Source of the DNA: Mycobacterium pinniadriaticum
Lineage (GTDB): Bacteria > Actinomycetota > Actinomycetes > Mycobacteriales > Mycobacteriaceae
DNA length: 64,000 bases
Direction of reading: 5' to 3'
Assembly: GCF_026242045.1 (NCBI RefSeq)
Contig: NZ_JAPJDO010000005.1
Coordinates: 1 to 64,000 of the forward strand
A program made the position numbers and the translations under genes. Shown one piece after another: positions 56,719-64,000 of the stretch (positions within the stretch are counted from its first letter, which is position 1; every line of letters begins with the position of its first letter). The notes beneath the pieces were generated by a model. The model searched no databases. It worked only from the letters and a program-made list of their open reading frames with translations, and was not told where the DNA came from.

Positions 56719-57945
56719 ATGAAGCAGCCGAAGGAGCCGCACCGAACAATGAGCAACGACGATGATCGACCGCCGAATCCGACACGGGTGCTGATGGTCC
56801 TGGATTCGTTCAGCGCCGGTGGGGCCGAGACACTCACCGCGGAGCTGGTGCGGTGTGCCCCGGACACGATGGAGGTCTCGGTGGCGAGCCTGGCGCCCGC
56901 CGAGCGGAGTAGTGTCGACGTGGTCGAGCGGCTCACCCAGGTAGGCCCGCGGCCGACGTACCTCGACGTGCGCCGACTGCGGGACGTCGCAGGTTTCGTG
57001 CGACTCGTCCGAAAGTTCCGGTCGGCTCCGGTGGACGTCATCCACGCCCACCTCACCACCTCGGCGATTCTGGTGAGCCTGGCGGCGTGGTTGGCCCGTA
57101 AGCCGGTCGTCGCGACCCTGCACGTCAACCCGCAGACAAACGCTGGCCGTGGCGACTGGATCAAGGAACGCCTCGCGACCTGGCTGCCCGCGGCGTTGGG
57201 GCGGCTGGTGACCGTATCCCAGTACGCGCATGACCGCTATGCCCAGTCGCACGGTCCCGTCGGGTCGACGTGGCGGGTCATCCACAACGGCGTCGACCTG
57301 AATCAGTATCAGGCACATCGCAGTACGCGCCGGGGAAGGGGACCCGTCTGGGCCACGGTCGCCGCATTGCGGCCGAACAAGAACCATGTCGAGCTGGTCC
57401 GCGCGTGGGCCGACGTCGTCGCGGTTCACCCCGACGCAACTCTGCTCGTGGTCGGTGACGGACCAAGCCGGGGTGGCGTCGAACGGGCGGTGGCCGATGC
57501 CGGACTGGGCGATTCGGTTCAGTTTCTCGGCTTCCGCAACGACGTCGCCGACATTCTGGGAACCGTCGACGGGGTCGTAACCGCTTCGGTCGAAGAAGCG
57601 TTGCCGACCGCACTCATCGAAGCGGGCGCGTGCGGGCTGCCGGTGGTGGCCGCCGATGCCGGCGGGACGCGTGAAATCGTCGTCGACAGACTCACCGGCC
57701 GTCTGGTGCCGCTGCACGACGTGCCTGCGCTGAGCGCGGCATTACTCGAGACGATCGGCGAGCCGGCCCTGGCGGCCGAATACGGTGCCGCCGGGCGGGC
57801 GCGCATCGAAGAGAAATTCTCCATGGACACCTGGATCGAGCAGTTGCAGCTGCTGTACCAAGAGGTGATCGAGGACCAGTCGCGCGACTGGTGGGTGCGT
57901 TCACCCCATGACAGGACGGCGCGGCGGGCGGACTGCGTCGCCTGA
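56719..57945 (+). CDS. GT4-family glycosyltransferase
   Basis: The 408-residue GT-B glycosyltransferase has an N-terminal acceptor domain with VLMVLDSFSAGGAETLTAELV (GGAE loop) and DVIHAHLTTSAIL. The C-terminal nucleotide-sugar domain has VIHNGVDLNQY, ATVAALRPNKNHVELVRAW, VGDGPSRGGVE and the EX7E-type EEALPTALIEAGACGLPVVAADAGG. It probably builds a cell-envelope glycan. ATG 56719; an internal ATG (MSNDDD, 56749) is an alternative. It pairs divergently with a polysaccharide deacetylase. Confidence 0.87.
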   Translation: MKQPKEPHRTMSNDDDRPPNPTRVLMVLDSFSAGGAETLTAELVRCAPDTMEVSVASLAPAERSSVDVVERLTQVGPRPTYLDVRRLRDVAGFVRLVRKFRSAPVDVIHAHLTTSAILVSLAAWLARKPVVATLHVNPQTNAGRGDWIKERLATWLPAALGRLVTVSQYAHDRYAQSHGPVGSTWRVIHNGVDLNQYQAHRSTRRGRGPVWATVAALRPNKNHVELVRAWADVVAVHPDATLLVVGDGPSRGGVERAVADAGLGDSVQFLGFRNDVADILGTVDGVVTASVEEALPTALIEAGACGLPVVAADAGGTREIVVDRLTGRLVPLHDVPALSAALLETIGEPALAAEYGAAGRARIEEKFSMDTWIEQLQLLYQEVIEDQSRDWWVRSPHDRTARRADCVA

Positions 57946-57965
57946 GTAGTCAGATTTCGCCGCTC

Positions 57966-58754
57966 TCAATCCAACCGCATCAGTTTCTGCATCATCCGGT
58001 GGGCGCCTGCGACCACCTTCGCGCGATCCGGATCATTGCGCCGAGCAACGTCGTCGGCGTTGCCGCCGGCGACATGGACCGGCCCGTAGGGCAACCGGTC
58101 GAGACCCTCACGCGCCACGTCCGCCGGGTCGGCCACCCGTATCCCGGGAACATCGAAGTTGAGGCCCACCCGTTCCATCGCCGGTGTTCGTGTCACGCCG
58201 AGAACCAGCTCCAGCACATCGACCCCGTGCTCGCGCAGCTCCAGCCACAGTCCCTCGGCGAAGATGCGGCCGTAGGCCTTCACCCCGCCGTAGACGGTGT
58301 GGCGCACCGATCCCAGATAGCCCGACATCGAACCCACCAGCAGGATGCCGCCGCGCCCGCGCTCGCGCATCGGCCGACCGTAATGCTGCACACACGCCAT
58401 CATCGTGGTGATGTTGAGGTCGATCACCCGTTGAAAATCCGCGAGGTCGGCGTCGAGGAACTCGGCGCTGCAGGTATTGGCGCCGGCGTTGTAGATGAAC
58501 AATCCCACCTCGAGCCCGTCGGTCACCGACGTCAACGCGTCGACGGCCCGCGGGTCGACGAGATCTGTTGCCAGAGTCCGCACTTCGACGCCGAGCTCAC
58601 GGCAGGCGGCGGCGGTCACCGCCAACGGGTCCGGCTTGCGGGCCACCAGAACGAGATTGACGCCCGCGCCGGCGAGCAGGCGGGCGAATTCGGCGCCCAC
58701 GCCTTCGGAACCGCCGGCGATCACCGCCCACGGACCGTACTTCGCATACGACAC
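57966..58754 (-). CDS. Short-chain dehydrogenase/reductase
   Basis: A 262-residue SDR begins VSYAKYGPWAVIAGGSEGVG at GTG 58754. The glycine loop GGSEGVG, NAGA, the Ser in LVGSMSGYLG and YGGVK (YxxxK) are all present. A frame extends to 58853, but that start would overlap the divergent TetR gene and leave no promoter, so the shorter start is preferred. The TetR gene next door is the obvious candidate regulator. The substrate is unknown. Confidence 0.82.
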   Translation of the reverse strand: MSYAKYGPWAVIAGGSEGVGAEFARLLAGAGVNLVLVARKPDPLAVTAAACRELGVEVRTLATDLVDPRAVDALTSVTDGLEVGLFIYNAGANTCSAEFLDADLADFQRVIDLNITTMMACVQHYGRPMRERGRGGILLVGSMSGYLGSVRHTVYGGVKAYGRIFAEGLWLELREHGVDVLELVLGVTRTPAMERVGLNFDVPGIRVADPADVAREGLDRLPYGPVHVAGGNADDVARRNDPDRAKVVAGAHRMMQKLMRLD

Positions 58755-58851
58755 GTACCGATCGTCACCCGCGGCGACGTGACCGGTGACGAGGGTCTCG
58801 CTGATCGGTACTGGTGCGCGGTGGCCTGGCCCATAGCCGATACTGAGGGGC

Positions 58852-59433
58852 ATGCCGCGGATCGGAGAGCCCCGTGCGCCGGCCCGTCCGGCGACCGACG
58901 ATCAGGAGAGTCGTCGTGGCGCCATCCTGACCGCGGCCGCACGGCTGGGCTCGGCCAAGGACATCGACCGGATCCAGGCCCAGGAGATCGCCGCGGACGC
59001 CGGTGTCGCGCTACGCACGCTCTACCGCTACTACCCGTCGAAGCATCACGTGTTCGCCGCGGTGCTCGACGACCAGGTGGCTCGGTTCCGTCCGCCGCCG
59101 CCCAGCGGCAACGCGGCCGACGACATCGCCGAGCTGATGGTTGCCGCATGTCGAAACCTGCTGCGCCACAAGCATCTTGCCCACGCGATGATCACGTCCA
59201 CCCAGATCGTGCGGGCTCAGGCCGATGCCCCCGATGATCCCACCCTGCGCGAACTCATCTTGAAGATCGCCGGTGTCGACAACCCGAGCGACGAACAGCT
59301 GCGGCGCACCCGGCTGGTGCAGCAGGCCGCTTTCGGCATCCTCACCTGGACGGTCGGCGGTGCGCTGCGCCCCGAGGATGCGCTGGCCGATGTCGATGTC
59401 GCATGCCGGCTACTGGTGGGCGACGTCTTCTGA
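58852..59433 (+). CDS. TetR-family transcriptional regulator
   Basis: The 193-residue protein has the TetR DNA-binding domain at residues about 20-68 (RRGAILTAAARLG, IQAQEIAADAGVALRTLYRYYPSKHHVF). An all-helical ligand domain follows with no identifiable ligand. It is divergent from the SDR gene by about 97 bp and probably represses it and itself. Its 3' end overlaps the convergent EamA gene by 24 bases. Confidence 0.88.
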   Translation: MPRIGEPRAPARPATDDQESRRGAILTAAARLGSAKDIDRIQAQEIAADAGVALRTLYRYYPSKHHVFAAVLDDQVARFRPPPPSGNAADDIAELMVAACRNLLRHKHLAHAMITSTQIVRAQADAPDDPTLRELILKIAGVDNPSDEQLRRTRLVQQAAFGILTWTVGGALRPEDALADVDVACRLLVGDVF

Positions 59434-60291
59434 CCTCGTGCTCGGCGTCACCCGGCTGGCCAGCACCGAGCCGGCCAGGATCAGTACCAGACCGGCGATG
59501 TGGAACCAGGTCAGTGGCTCGCGCAGCAACACCACTCCGGCGACCAGCGCCACGGCCGGGTTGACGTAGGTGAACAGCAACGCGCGCGTGGCCCCCACCT
59601 CCCGGATCAGCGCGAAGAACACGACGAACGCCAGCGCCGTGCAGATGCCCGCCAGGGCCGCGATGGCCGCATACGCACGTCCGGTCAGCACCTGCTGCGG
59701 CCAGCTCAGGGCCGCCGGCGTCAGATACACCAGCGCCGCCAGCCCCAGGCAGGCCGATGTCAGCGCCGGGCCGGGCACGTCGGCCAGATATCGCGCGGCG
59801 ACCAGCGGCGCGATGGCATAACAGGTCGCCGTCAGCAACACCTCGATCACCGGCCAGGCGCCACCCGCCGACAAGCCCGGACCCGCCAGCACGGCGACCC
59901 CGCTCAATCCGATCGCCAGCCCGGCCACCCTGGTCGGTCCGAGCCGTTCACCGCCGGTCAGCCGGTCCAGGACGGCGGCGATGATCGGCGCGGCGGCGAT
60001 CAGTAACCCGGTCAGCGAGCTCGTCAGATGCCGTTCGGCATCCGACAGCAGCAGCCAGGCCGCGATGATCTCGAAGAACGCGAACGCCGCCACCGCCTGC
60101 CAGTGCCGACGCAACAGCCCACGGTTCTTCCGCGACACGGCCAGGGGGAGCAGCAGCACCGCGCCCACGGCGGAGCGGGCGAACACCAGCACCGGCACCG
60201 ACACCTCGTCGACTGCCACCTTGATCAGCAGATACGGGATCCCCCAGATGACGCTCATCGCCGCGAACAGAACCCAGCCGCGCGCAGTCAC
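59410..60291 (-). CDS. EamA/DMT-superfamily transporter
   Basis: The 293-residue membrane protein has ten hydrophobic helices in two EamA repeats (first [20 protein letters not shown]; second [20 protein letters not shown]). Each repeat carries the typical WG/YxxxP and final EP-x-TW motif ([20 protein letters not shown]). It is likely an exporter of metabolites or drugs. GTG 60291 gives [20 protein letters not shown] 60300 is possible. It shares a 35-bp divergent promoter region with rarA. Confidence 0.86.
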   Translation of the reverse strand: MTARGWVLFAAMSVIWGIPYLLIKVAVDEVSVPVLVFARSAVGAVLLLPLAVSRKNRGLLRRHWQAVAAFAFFEIIAAWLLLSDAERHLTSSLTGLLIAAAPIIAAVLDRLTGGERLGPTRVAGLAIGLSGVAVLAGPGLSAGGAWPVIEVLLTATCYAIAPLVAARYLADVPGPALTSACLGLAALVYLTPAALSWPQQVLTGRAYAAIAALAGICTALAFVVFFALIREVGATRALLFTYVNPAVALVAGVVLLREPLTWFHIAGLVLILAGSVLASRVTPSTRSEDVAHQ

Positions 60292-60326
60292 GACGACCAC
60301 ATTACGAACGTGGTAAGTCTGAGGGC

Positions 60327-61652
60327 GTGTCCGACAGTCTGTTCGACGTGCCCGGCGGGGATGATCGGGCCGGCTCGGCAGCGCCGGTGTCGGCTCCGTT
60401 GGCCGTCCGGATGCGCCCGGCCAGCCTGGACGAAGTGGTCGGCCAGGAGAATCTGCTGCGCCCCGGCTCGCCGCTACGGCGGCTGGTGGAGGGCTCGGGT
60501 GCGGCTTCGGTGATCCTCTACGGCCCGCCCGGCACCGGTAAGACCACGCTGGCGTCACTGGTGTCCCAGGCCACCGGCCGCCGCTTCGAGGCGCTCTCGG
60601 CGCTGAGCGCCGGTGTCAAGGAAGTGCGGGCCGTCATCGACACCGCGCGCCGCGCCGCGGCCTACGGCGAGCAGACCGTGCTGTTCATCGACGAGGTACA
60701 CCGGTTCTCCAAGACCCAGCAGGACGCCCTGCTGGCCGCGGTGGAGAACCGGGTCGTGTTGCTGGTGGCCGCGACCACCGAGAACCCGTCCTTCTCCGTC
60801 GTCGCCCCGCTGCTGTCCCGATCGTTGATCCTGCAGCTGCAGCCGCTGAGCACCGACAGCATCCGCACCGTCGTACAACGGGCGATCGACGACCCGCGTG
60901 GGCTGGCTGGCACGGTGGTCGTCGATGACGACGCCGTCGATCTGTTGGTGCAGCTGTCCGCCGGTGATGCCCGCCGAGCGCTGACCGCGCTGGAGGTGGC
61001 GGCGGAAAGCGGTTCACCCGTCACCGTCGAGGTGATCGAGCAATCGCTGGACAAGGCGGCCGTCCGCTACGACCGCGACGGCGACCAGCACTACGACGTC
61101 ATCAGCGCGTTCATCAAGTCGATCCGCGGCTCGGACGTCGATGCCGCACTGCACTATCTGGCCCGGATGCTGGTCGCAGGGGAGGACCCCCGATTCGTCG
61201 CCCGGCGGCTGATGATCCTGGCCAGCGAGGACATCGGGATGGCCGACCCGTCGGCGCTGCAGACCGCCGTGGCTGCCGCACAAACCGTCGCGCTGATCGG
61301 CATGCCCGAAGCGCAGTTGACCCTCGCGCATGCCACCGTGCATCTGGCCACCGCGCCGAAATCAAACGCCGTCACCACCGCGCTGGGTGCCGCGATGAAC
61401 GATATTCGCGCCGGCAAGGCGGGCCTGGTGCCGGCTCACCTACGCGACGGGCACTACGCGGGCGCGGCCAAACTGGGCAATGCCGTCGGCTATCGTTATC
61501 CACACGACGACCCCGACGGTGTTGTGCCGCAACAGTATCCGCCCGACGAGGTGGTCGGCGTCGACTACTACCGACCGACCAATCACGGAGCGGAGCGGGA
61601 GATCTCGGGCCGGCTGGACAAGCTGCGGGCGATCATCCGGCGCAAGCGCTGA
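60327..61652 (+). CDS. rarA: Replication-associated recombination protein A (RarA/MgsA)
   Basis: The 441-residue clamp-loader-like AAA+ ATPase acts at stalled forks. It has [15 protein letters not shown], Walker [13 protein letters not shown], Walker [20 protein letters not shown], sensor [17 protein letters not shown] and the [14 protein letters not shown] lid. The family-specific tetramerisation part follows, with [18 protein letters not shown] and [20 protein letters not shown] start. It matches Rv2559c and begins the segment homologous to Rv2559-Rv2555. Confidence 0.94.
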   Translation: MSDSLFDVPGGDDRAGSAAPVSAPLAVRMRPASLDEVVGQENLLRPGSPLRRLVEGSGAASVILYGPPGTGKTTLASLVSQATGRRFEALSALSAGVKEVRAVIDTARRAAAYGEQTVLFIDEVHRFSKTQQDALLAAVENRVVLLVAATTENPSFSVVAPLLSRSLILQLQPLSTDSIRTVVQRAIDDPRGLAGTVVVDDDAVDLLVQLSAGDARRALTALEVAAESGSPVTVEVIEQSLDKAAVRYDRDGDQHYDVISAFIKSIRGSDVDAALHYLARMLVAGEDPRFVARRLMILASEDIGMADPSALQTAVAAAQTVALIGMPEAQLTLAHATVHLATAPKSNAVTTALGAAMNDIRAGKAGLVPAHLRDGHYAGAAKLGNAVGYRYPHDDPDGVVPQQYPPDEVVGVDYYRPTNHGAEREISGRLDKLRAIIRRKR

Positions 61653-61658
61653 CGCCGA

Positions 61659-62315
61659 TCAATGGCGTGGAAGCAGTGTCCGGTCAACGTTGGTCTGCGC
61701 ACGCTCGCGGATTCCGCGCAACATTCCGCGTTCCATGACGAAGTGCACGATGTCGAAGCTGGTGATCCCGACCGCGCCGCCGATGCCGCGGGCCAGCAGC
61801 CGGGTCCGGCCGTCCTGCGGGCGTAGGTAGAACGCCCACGAGCCGAAGGCCTTCTCGCCGCGCTGCACCCGCTCGTAGTCGGGGGCCGACATCAGCACCA
61901 GATGCGAGTTGGGCACCACCTCGGCGACCAGCTGTCGGGCCCGCTGCCCGTACCGGCGGGCCAGCCAGACACTGTCGCCGACCTGCAGCTCCTGCCATTC
62001 CGGATGCACCACATCGGCATTGCGGATCCGTGCACCCGCCAGCCGCTCGAGGAAGTCGTAACTGTAGAAGCCGCCGCGGCACTCGCCGATCTGCGCCAAC
62101 CACGGCCAGACCTCCTCGACCGGGGCGTCGATGGTGACGGCGCGGGTGGTGCGTGGCGCCCCCGCTTCGGCCAACGTGTCACCGGGGAGCTCGGCGGCGA
62201 TCTCCTCGTCGGTGGCGCCCCAGGTGTACATCTTCGGCCGCACAGCCCAGCGGTAGAGCCCGGCGATACCCGCCGCCGCCATCCCTGCGGCCAGAATCGG
62301 TCTCTGCTTGCCCAT
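61659..62315 (-). CDS. SRPBCC-family protein
   Basis: The 218-residue protein starts with a hydrophobic segment (PILAAGMAAAGIAGLYRWAV) that may be a membrane anchor. An SRPBCC/polyketide-cyclase-like domain follows (RAVTIDAPVEEVWPWLAQIG near residue 60, then a beta-sheet with MSAPDYERVQRGEKAFGSWAFYL). Its ligand is unknown. It ends 6 bp from the convergent rarA stop, and its ATG 62315 is preceded by a leaderless-type -10. Confidence 0.82.
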   Translation of the reverse strand: MGKQRPILAAGMAAAGIAGLYRWAVRPKMYTWGATDEEIAAELPGDTLAEAGAPRTTRAVTIDAPVEEVWPWLAQIGECRGGFYSYDFLERLAGARIRNADVVHPEWQELQVGDSVWLARRYGQRARQLVAEVVPNSHLVLMSAPDYERVQRGEKAFGSWAFYLRPQDGRTRLLARGIGGAVGITSFDIVHFVMERGMLRGIRERAQTNVDRTLLPRH

Positions 62316-62323
62316 AGCCGGAG

Positions 62324-62329
62324 AACGTA
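62324..62329 (-). promoter_or_regulatory. -10 hexamer for the SRPBCC gene
   Basis: TACGTT on the minus strand ends 8 bases before ATG 62315. No Shine-Dalgarno sequence is seen. Confidence 0.4.
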
Positions 62330-62372
62330 GTCCCGGGACGGGCCGCAGGGGAGAGGCTTAGGTCCCGCCGGG

Positions 62373-62993
62373 TCAGGCCATTTCGGGCACGCGCAGGTGG
62401 GCGAGGGCCAATTCGAATTCGCCGACGTCGAGTTGATCGGCGCCCAGATCGCGCAGCAGGGCGGTCCGCAGCGACCTCGCCGCATCGCGGCTGTGCTCCA
62501 TGGCGCCACGACTGTCATAGGTGGTCGAGACCACGGCGCGACCCGAGGCGCGATCGCTCATCAGGCTGGTGCTACAGAATCCGTCGAGTTGTTCGATCTC
62601 CGGAAGCACCGTCGTCTTGTAGAACTCGAGGGCCCGGTCGAATTGGTCGGGCCGGGCCTTGAGCCAGGTGGCGCGCACGCAGGCCCCTTCTCCTGAACGG
62701 TGATCGCGATGCACGGCCGCGATCTCCCATTCGTCCACCGATGTGGTGGCACCGAACGCCTTGGCCGCCCGGGCGCGCAGCGGCCGTACCTGGTCGGCGC
62801 CGGACTGCATCGCCGTCTTGTTCTCCCAGGCGGTGGTGGCAATGCAGCGACCCGATTCGTGGTCGGCCAGCAGTGAAACGCCGACACATCCGGTCATGTC
62901 CTGCAAGGCGGGCATCACCTCGGCGCGAAACACCGCGATTCCGGCGTCGATGCAATCCGGGCGCGCGACAAACGTGGTAGATCGTGCGTGCAC
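62373..62993 (-). CDS. Rv2557/Rv2558-like protein with two ferredoxin-like (ABM-type) domains
   Basis: GTG 62993 ([14 protein letters not shown]) follows GGGGGGTGG and gives 206 residues; the frame extends to 63095, but that part overlaps the divergent promoter region. Two similar halves each contain an alpha/beta unit: [27 protein letters not shown] and [28 protein letters not shown]. These are typical of dimeric alpha-beta-barrel (antibiotic-biosynthesis-monooxygenase) proteins. M. tuberculosis carries two such genes here (Rv2557, Rv2558), linked to starvation, and this window has one. Function is unknown. Confidence 0.8.
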   Translation of the reverse strand: MHARSTTFVARPDCIDAGIAVFRAEVMPALQDMTGCVGVSLLADHESGRCIATTAWENKTAMQSGADQVRPLRARAAKAFGATTSVDEWEIAAVHRDHRSGEGACVRATWLKARPDQFDRALEFYKTTVLPEIEQLDGFCSTSLMSDRASGRAVVSTTYDSRGAMEHSRDAARSLRTALLRDLGADQLDVGEFELALAHLRVPEMA

Positions 62994-63096
62994 GGTCCAC
63001 CCCCCTTCGACTCGGGGCAGCGCCCCGGTGGCGCCACCGGCACTTCCCACCTTCCTCCACCCGGTATCAGCTGGCAACGTTTTCTCCCAGGTCACC

Positions 63097-63102
63097 TAGG
63101 CT
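63097..63102 (+). promoter_or_regulatory. -10 hexamer of the YjbQ-family gene (leaderless)
   Basis: TAGGCT ends 7 bases before GTG 63110, the same geometry as dop and pafA. Confidence 0.55.
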
Positions 63103-63109
63103 GGGAACG

Positions 63110-63511
63110 GTGGATACCGATGTGCTCGACATCGACAGTTCGCGGCGGCGGATCGTCGACCTCACCGACGAGGTGCGGTCGTTCTGCCGCGGTCGCGGTG
63201 ACGGCCTGTGCAACGTGTTCGTCCCGCACGCCACTGCCGGCGTCGCCGTGATCGAGACCGGGGCCGGCTCCGACGACGACCTGCTCGACACCCTGGAACG
63301 CCTGCTGCCGCGCGATGATCGGTACCGGCACGCACACGGCTCGCCGGGCCATGGCGCCGACCATCTGCTGCCGGCCCTCGTGACGCCGTCGGTAACGCTC
63401 CCGGTGGCCGGCGGTGCTCCACTACTCGGAACCTGGCAGAGCGTGGTGCTGGTCGACCTGAACCGAGACAACCCGCGCCGGTCGGTCCGGCTCAGCTTCC
63501 TGAGCGGCTGA
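63110..63511 (+). CDS. YjbQ/UPF0047-family protein
   Basis: The 133-residue protein has the UPF0047 motifs VFVPHATAGVAVIETGAG, HGSPGHGADHLLPALVTPS and GTWQSVVLVDLNRD, with conserved His and Glu residues around a small-ligand site. Some members can complement thiamine-phosphate synthase mutants weakly, hence the name 'secondary thiamine-phosphate synthase'. The physiological reaction is uncertain. It matches Rv2556c and precedes alaS by 79 bp. Confidence 0.87.
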   Translation: MDTDVLDIDSSRRRIVDLTDEVRSFCRGRGDGLCNVFVPHATAGVAVIETGAGSDDDLLDTLERLLPRDDRYRHAHGSPGHGADHLLPALVTPSVTLPVAGGAPLLGTWQSVVLVDLNRDNPRRSVRLSFLSG

Positions 63512-63539
63512 CGGGCCAAGCTGGGCCGACCGGTAATGT

Positions 63540-63570
63540 GGTGCGGTCGAAGCGTCCGTCGAGCCGCACC
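63540..63570 (+). other. Inverted repeat in the alaS leader
   Basis: GGTGCGG (63540-63546) pairs with CCGCACC (63564-63570), with an inner TCGA/TCGA pairing and one bulged base, 20 bp before the alaS start. It could be a terminator for the upstream gene or a leader structure. There is no U-run and no T-box signature. Confidence 0.4.
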
Positions 63571-63590
63571 TAAGAACGCAAGGAAATTCA

Positions 63591-64000
<410 letters not shown>

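Noticed and set aside
56508..56765. 85-codon open frame between the deacetylase and GT4 genes
   Set aside because: It lies in the AT-rich promoter region, overlaps the GT4 start, has an irregular amino-acid composition and no recognisable family or ribosome-binding site.
58755..58853. Longer start for the SDR gene
   Set aside because: It would overlap the TetR gene start and remove the divergent promoter. The core SDR fold begins right after GTG 58754.

Overview
This window is high-GC actinobacterial DNA that reads as a fast-growing mycobacterium (Mycolicibacterium-like). The evidence is the complete Pup-proteasome locus (mpa, dop, pup, prcB, prcA, pafA, pafB, pafC), the MTB12/LppK antigen family, RbpA, a 13E12-repeat (DUF222/HNH) gene, F420-type oxidoreductases, frequent GTG starts with 4-nt stop/start overlaps, and many start codons only 6-8 nt downstream of a TANNNT -10 hexamer (leaderless-type promoters). 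Gene order largely follows the M. tuberculosis Rv2119-Rv2050 segment, then jumps to the Rv2559-Rv2555 segment. lnt and ppm1 are separate genes here, whereas M. tuberculosis has one fused gene.

Layout. 1-350: right end of an IS5-family element and a gene-poor stretch. 351-3572: RecB-like nuclease, TrmI tRNA methyltransferase, DUF503 protein and two MTB12-like exported proteins. 3720-20338: Pup-proteasome system. Mpa is followed by an adenosine-specific-kinase-family protein and an F390-synthetase-like adenylating enzyme, then an oppositely oriented trio (one soluble and two membrane proteins). After these come dop, pup, prcB, prcA, an epimerase that apparently starts at CTG, a two-gene DUF1023 hydrolase cassette on the other strand, and pafA-pafB-pafC. 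20404-28802: tatA, tatC, helY, a DUF4333 protein, 5'-3' exonuclease, hotdog protein, PepE peptidase and an Rv2074-type flavin/F420 protein.

28838-45257: cobalamin block. An SDR-cobL-cobM-cobK operon faces cobG-cobH-cobIJ across an SOS-box-bearing DUF222/HNH gene. A decayed Baeyer-Villiger monooxygenase gene and a five-gene MoxR/DUF58 operon separate cobG from cobN. An IS1380-family element with a nonsense-mutated transposase and a 4-bp target duplication sits 11 bp after cobN. It separates cobN from two tandem F420-type genes. 47806-52751: fxsA, amidohydrolase, lnt, ppm1, rbpA.

52877-57945: accessory-looking segment. It holds a small zinc-finger-like protein, a winged-helix/alpha-beta-hydrolase fusion, a lipoprotein gene preceded by three 11-bp-spaced direct repeats, a polysaccharide deacetylase and a GT4 glycosyltransferase. 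The intergenic sequence before the last is AT-richer and carries a perfect 14-bp palindrome. 57966-64000: SDR, TetR regulator, EamA exporter, rarA, SRPBCC protein, Rv2557/Rv2558-type protein, YjbQ-family protein and the 5' part of alaS.

The genes cooperate in three main ways. Pup is deamidated by Dop, ligated to substrates by PafA and delivered by Mpa to the PrcAB proteasome, with PafBC as the linked DNA-damage-responsive regulator. CobG, CobIJ, CobM, CobK, CobL, CobH and CobN cover most of the aerobic corrin-ring pathway. Lnt and Ppm1 link lipoprotein acylation and polyprenyl-phosphomannose synthesis through overlapping genes.
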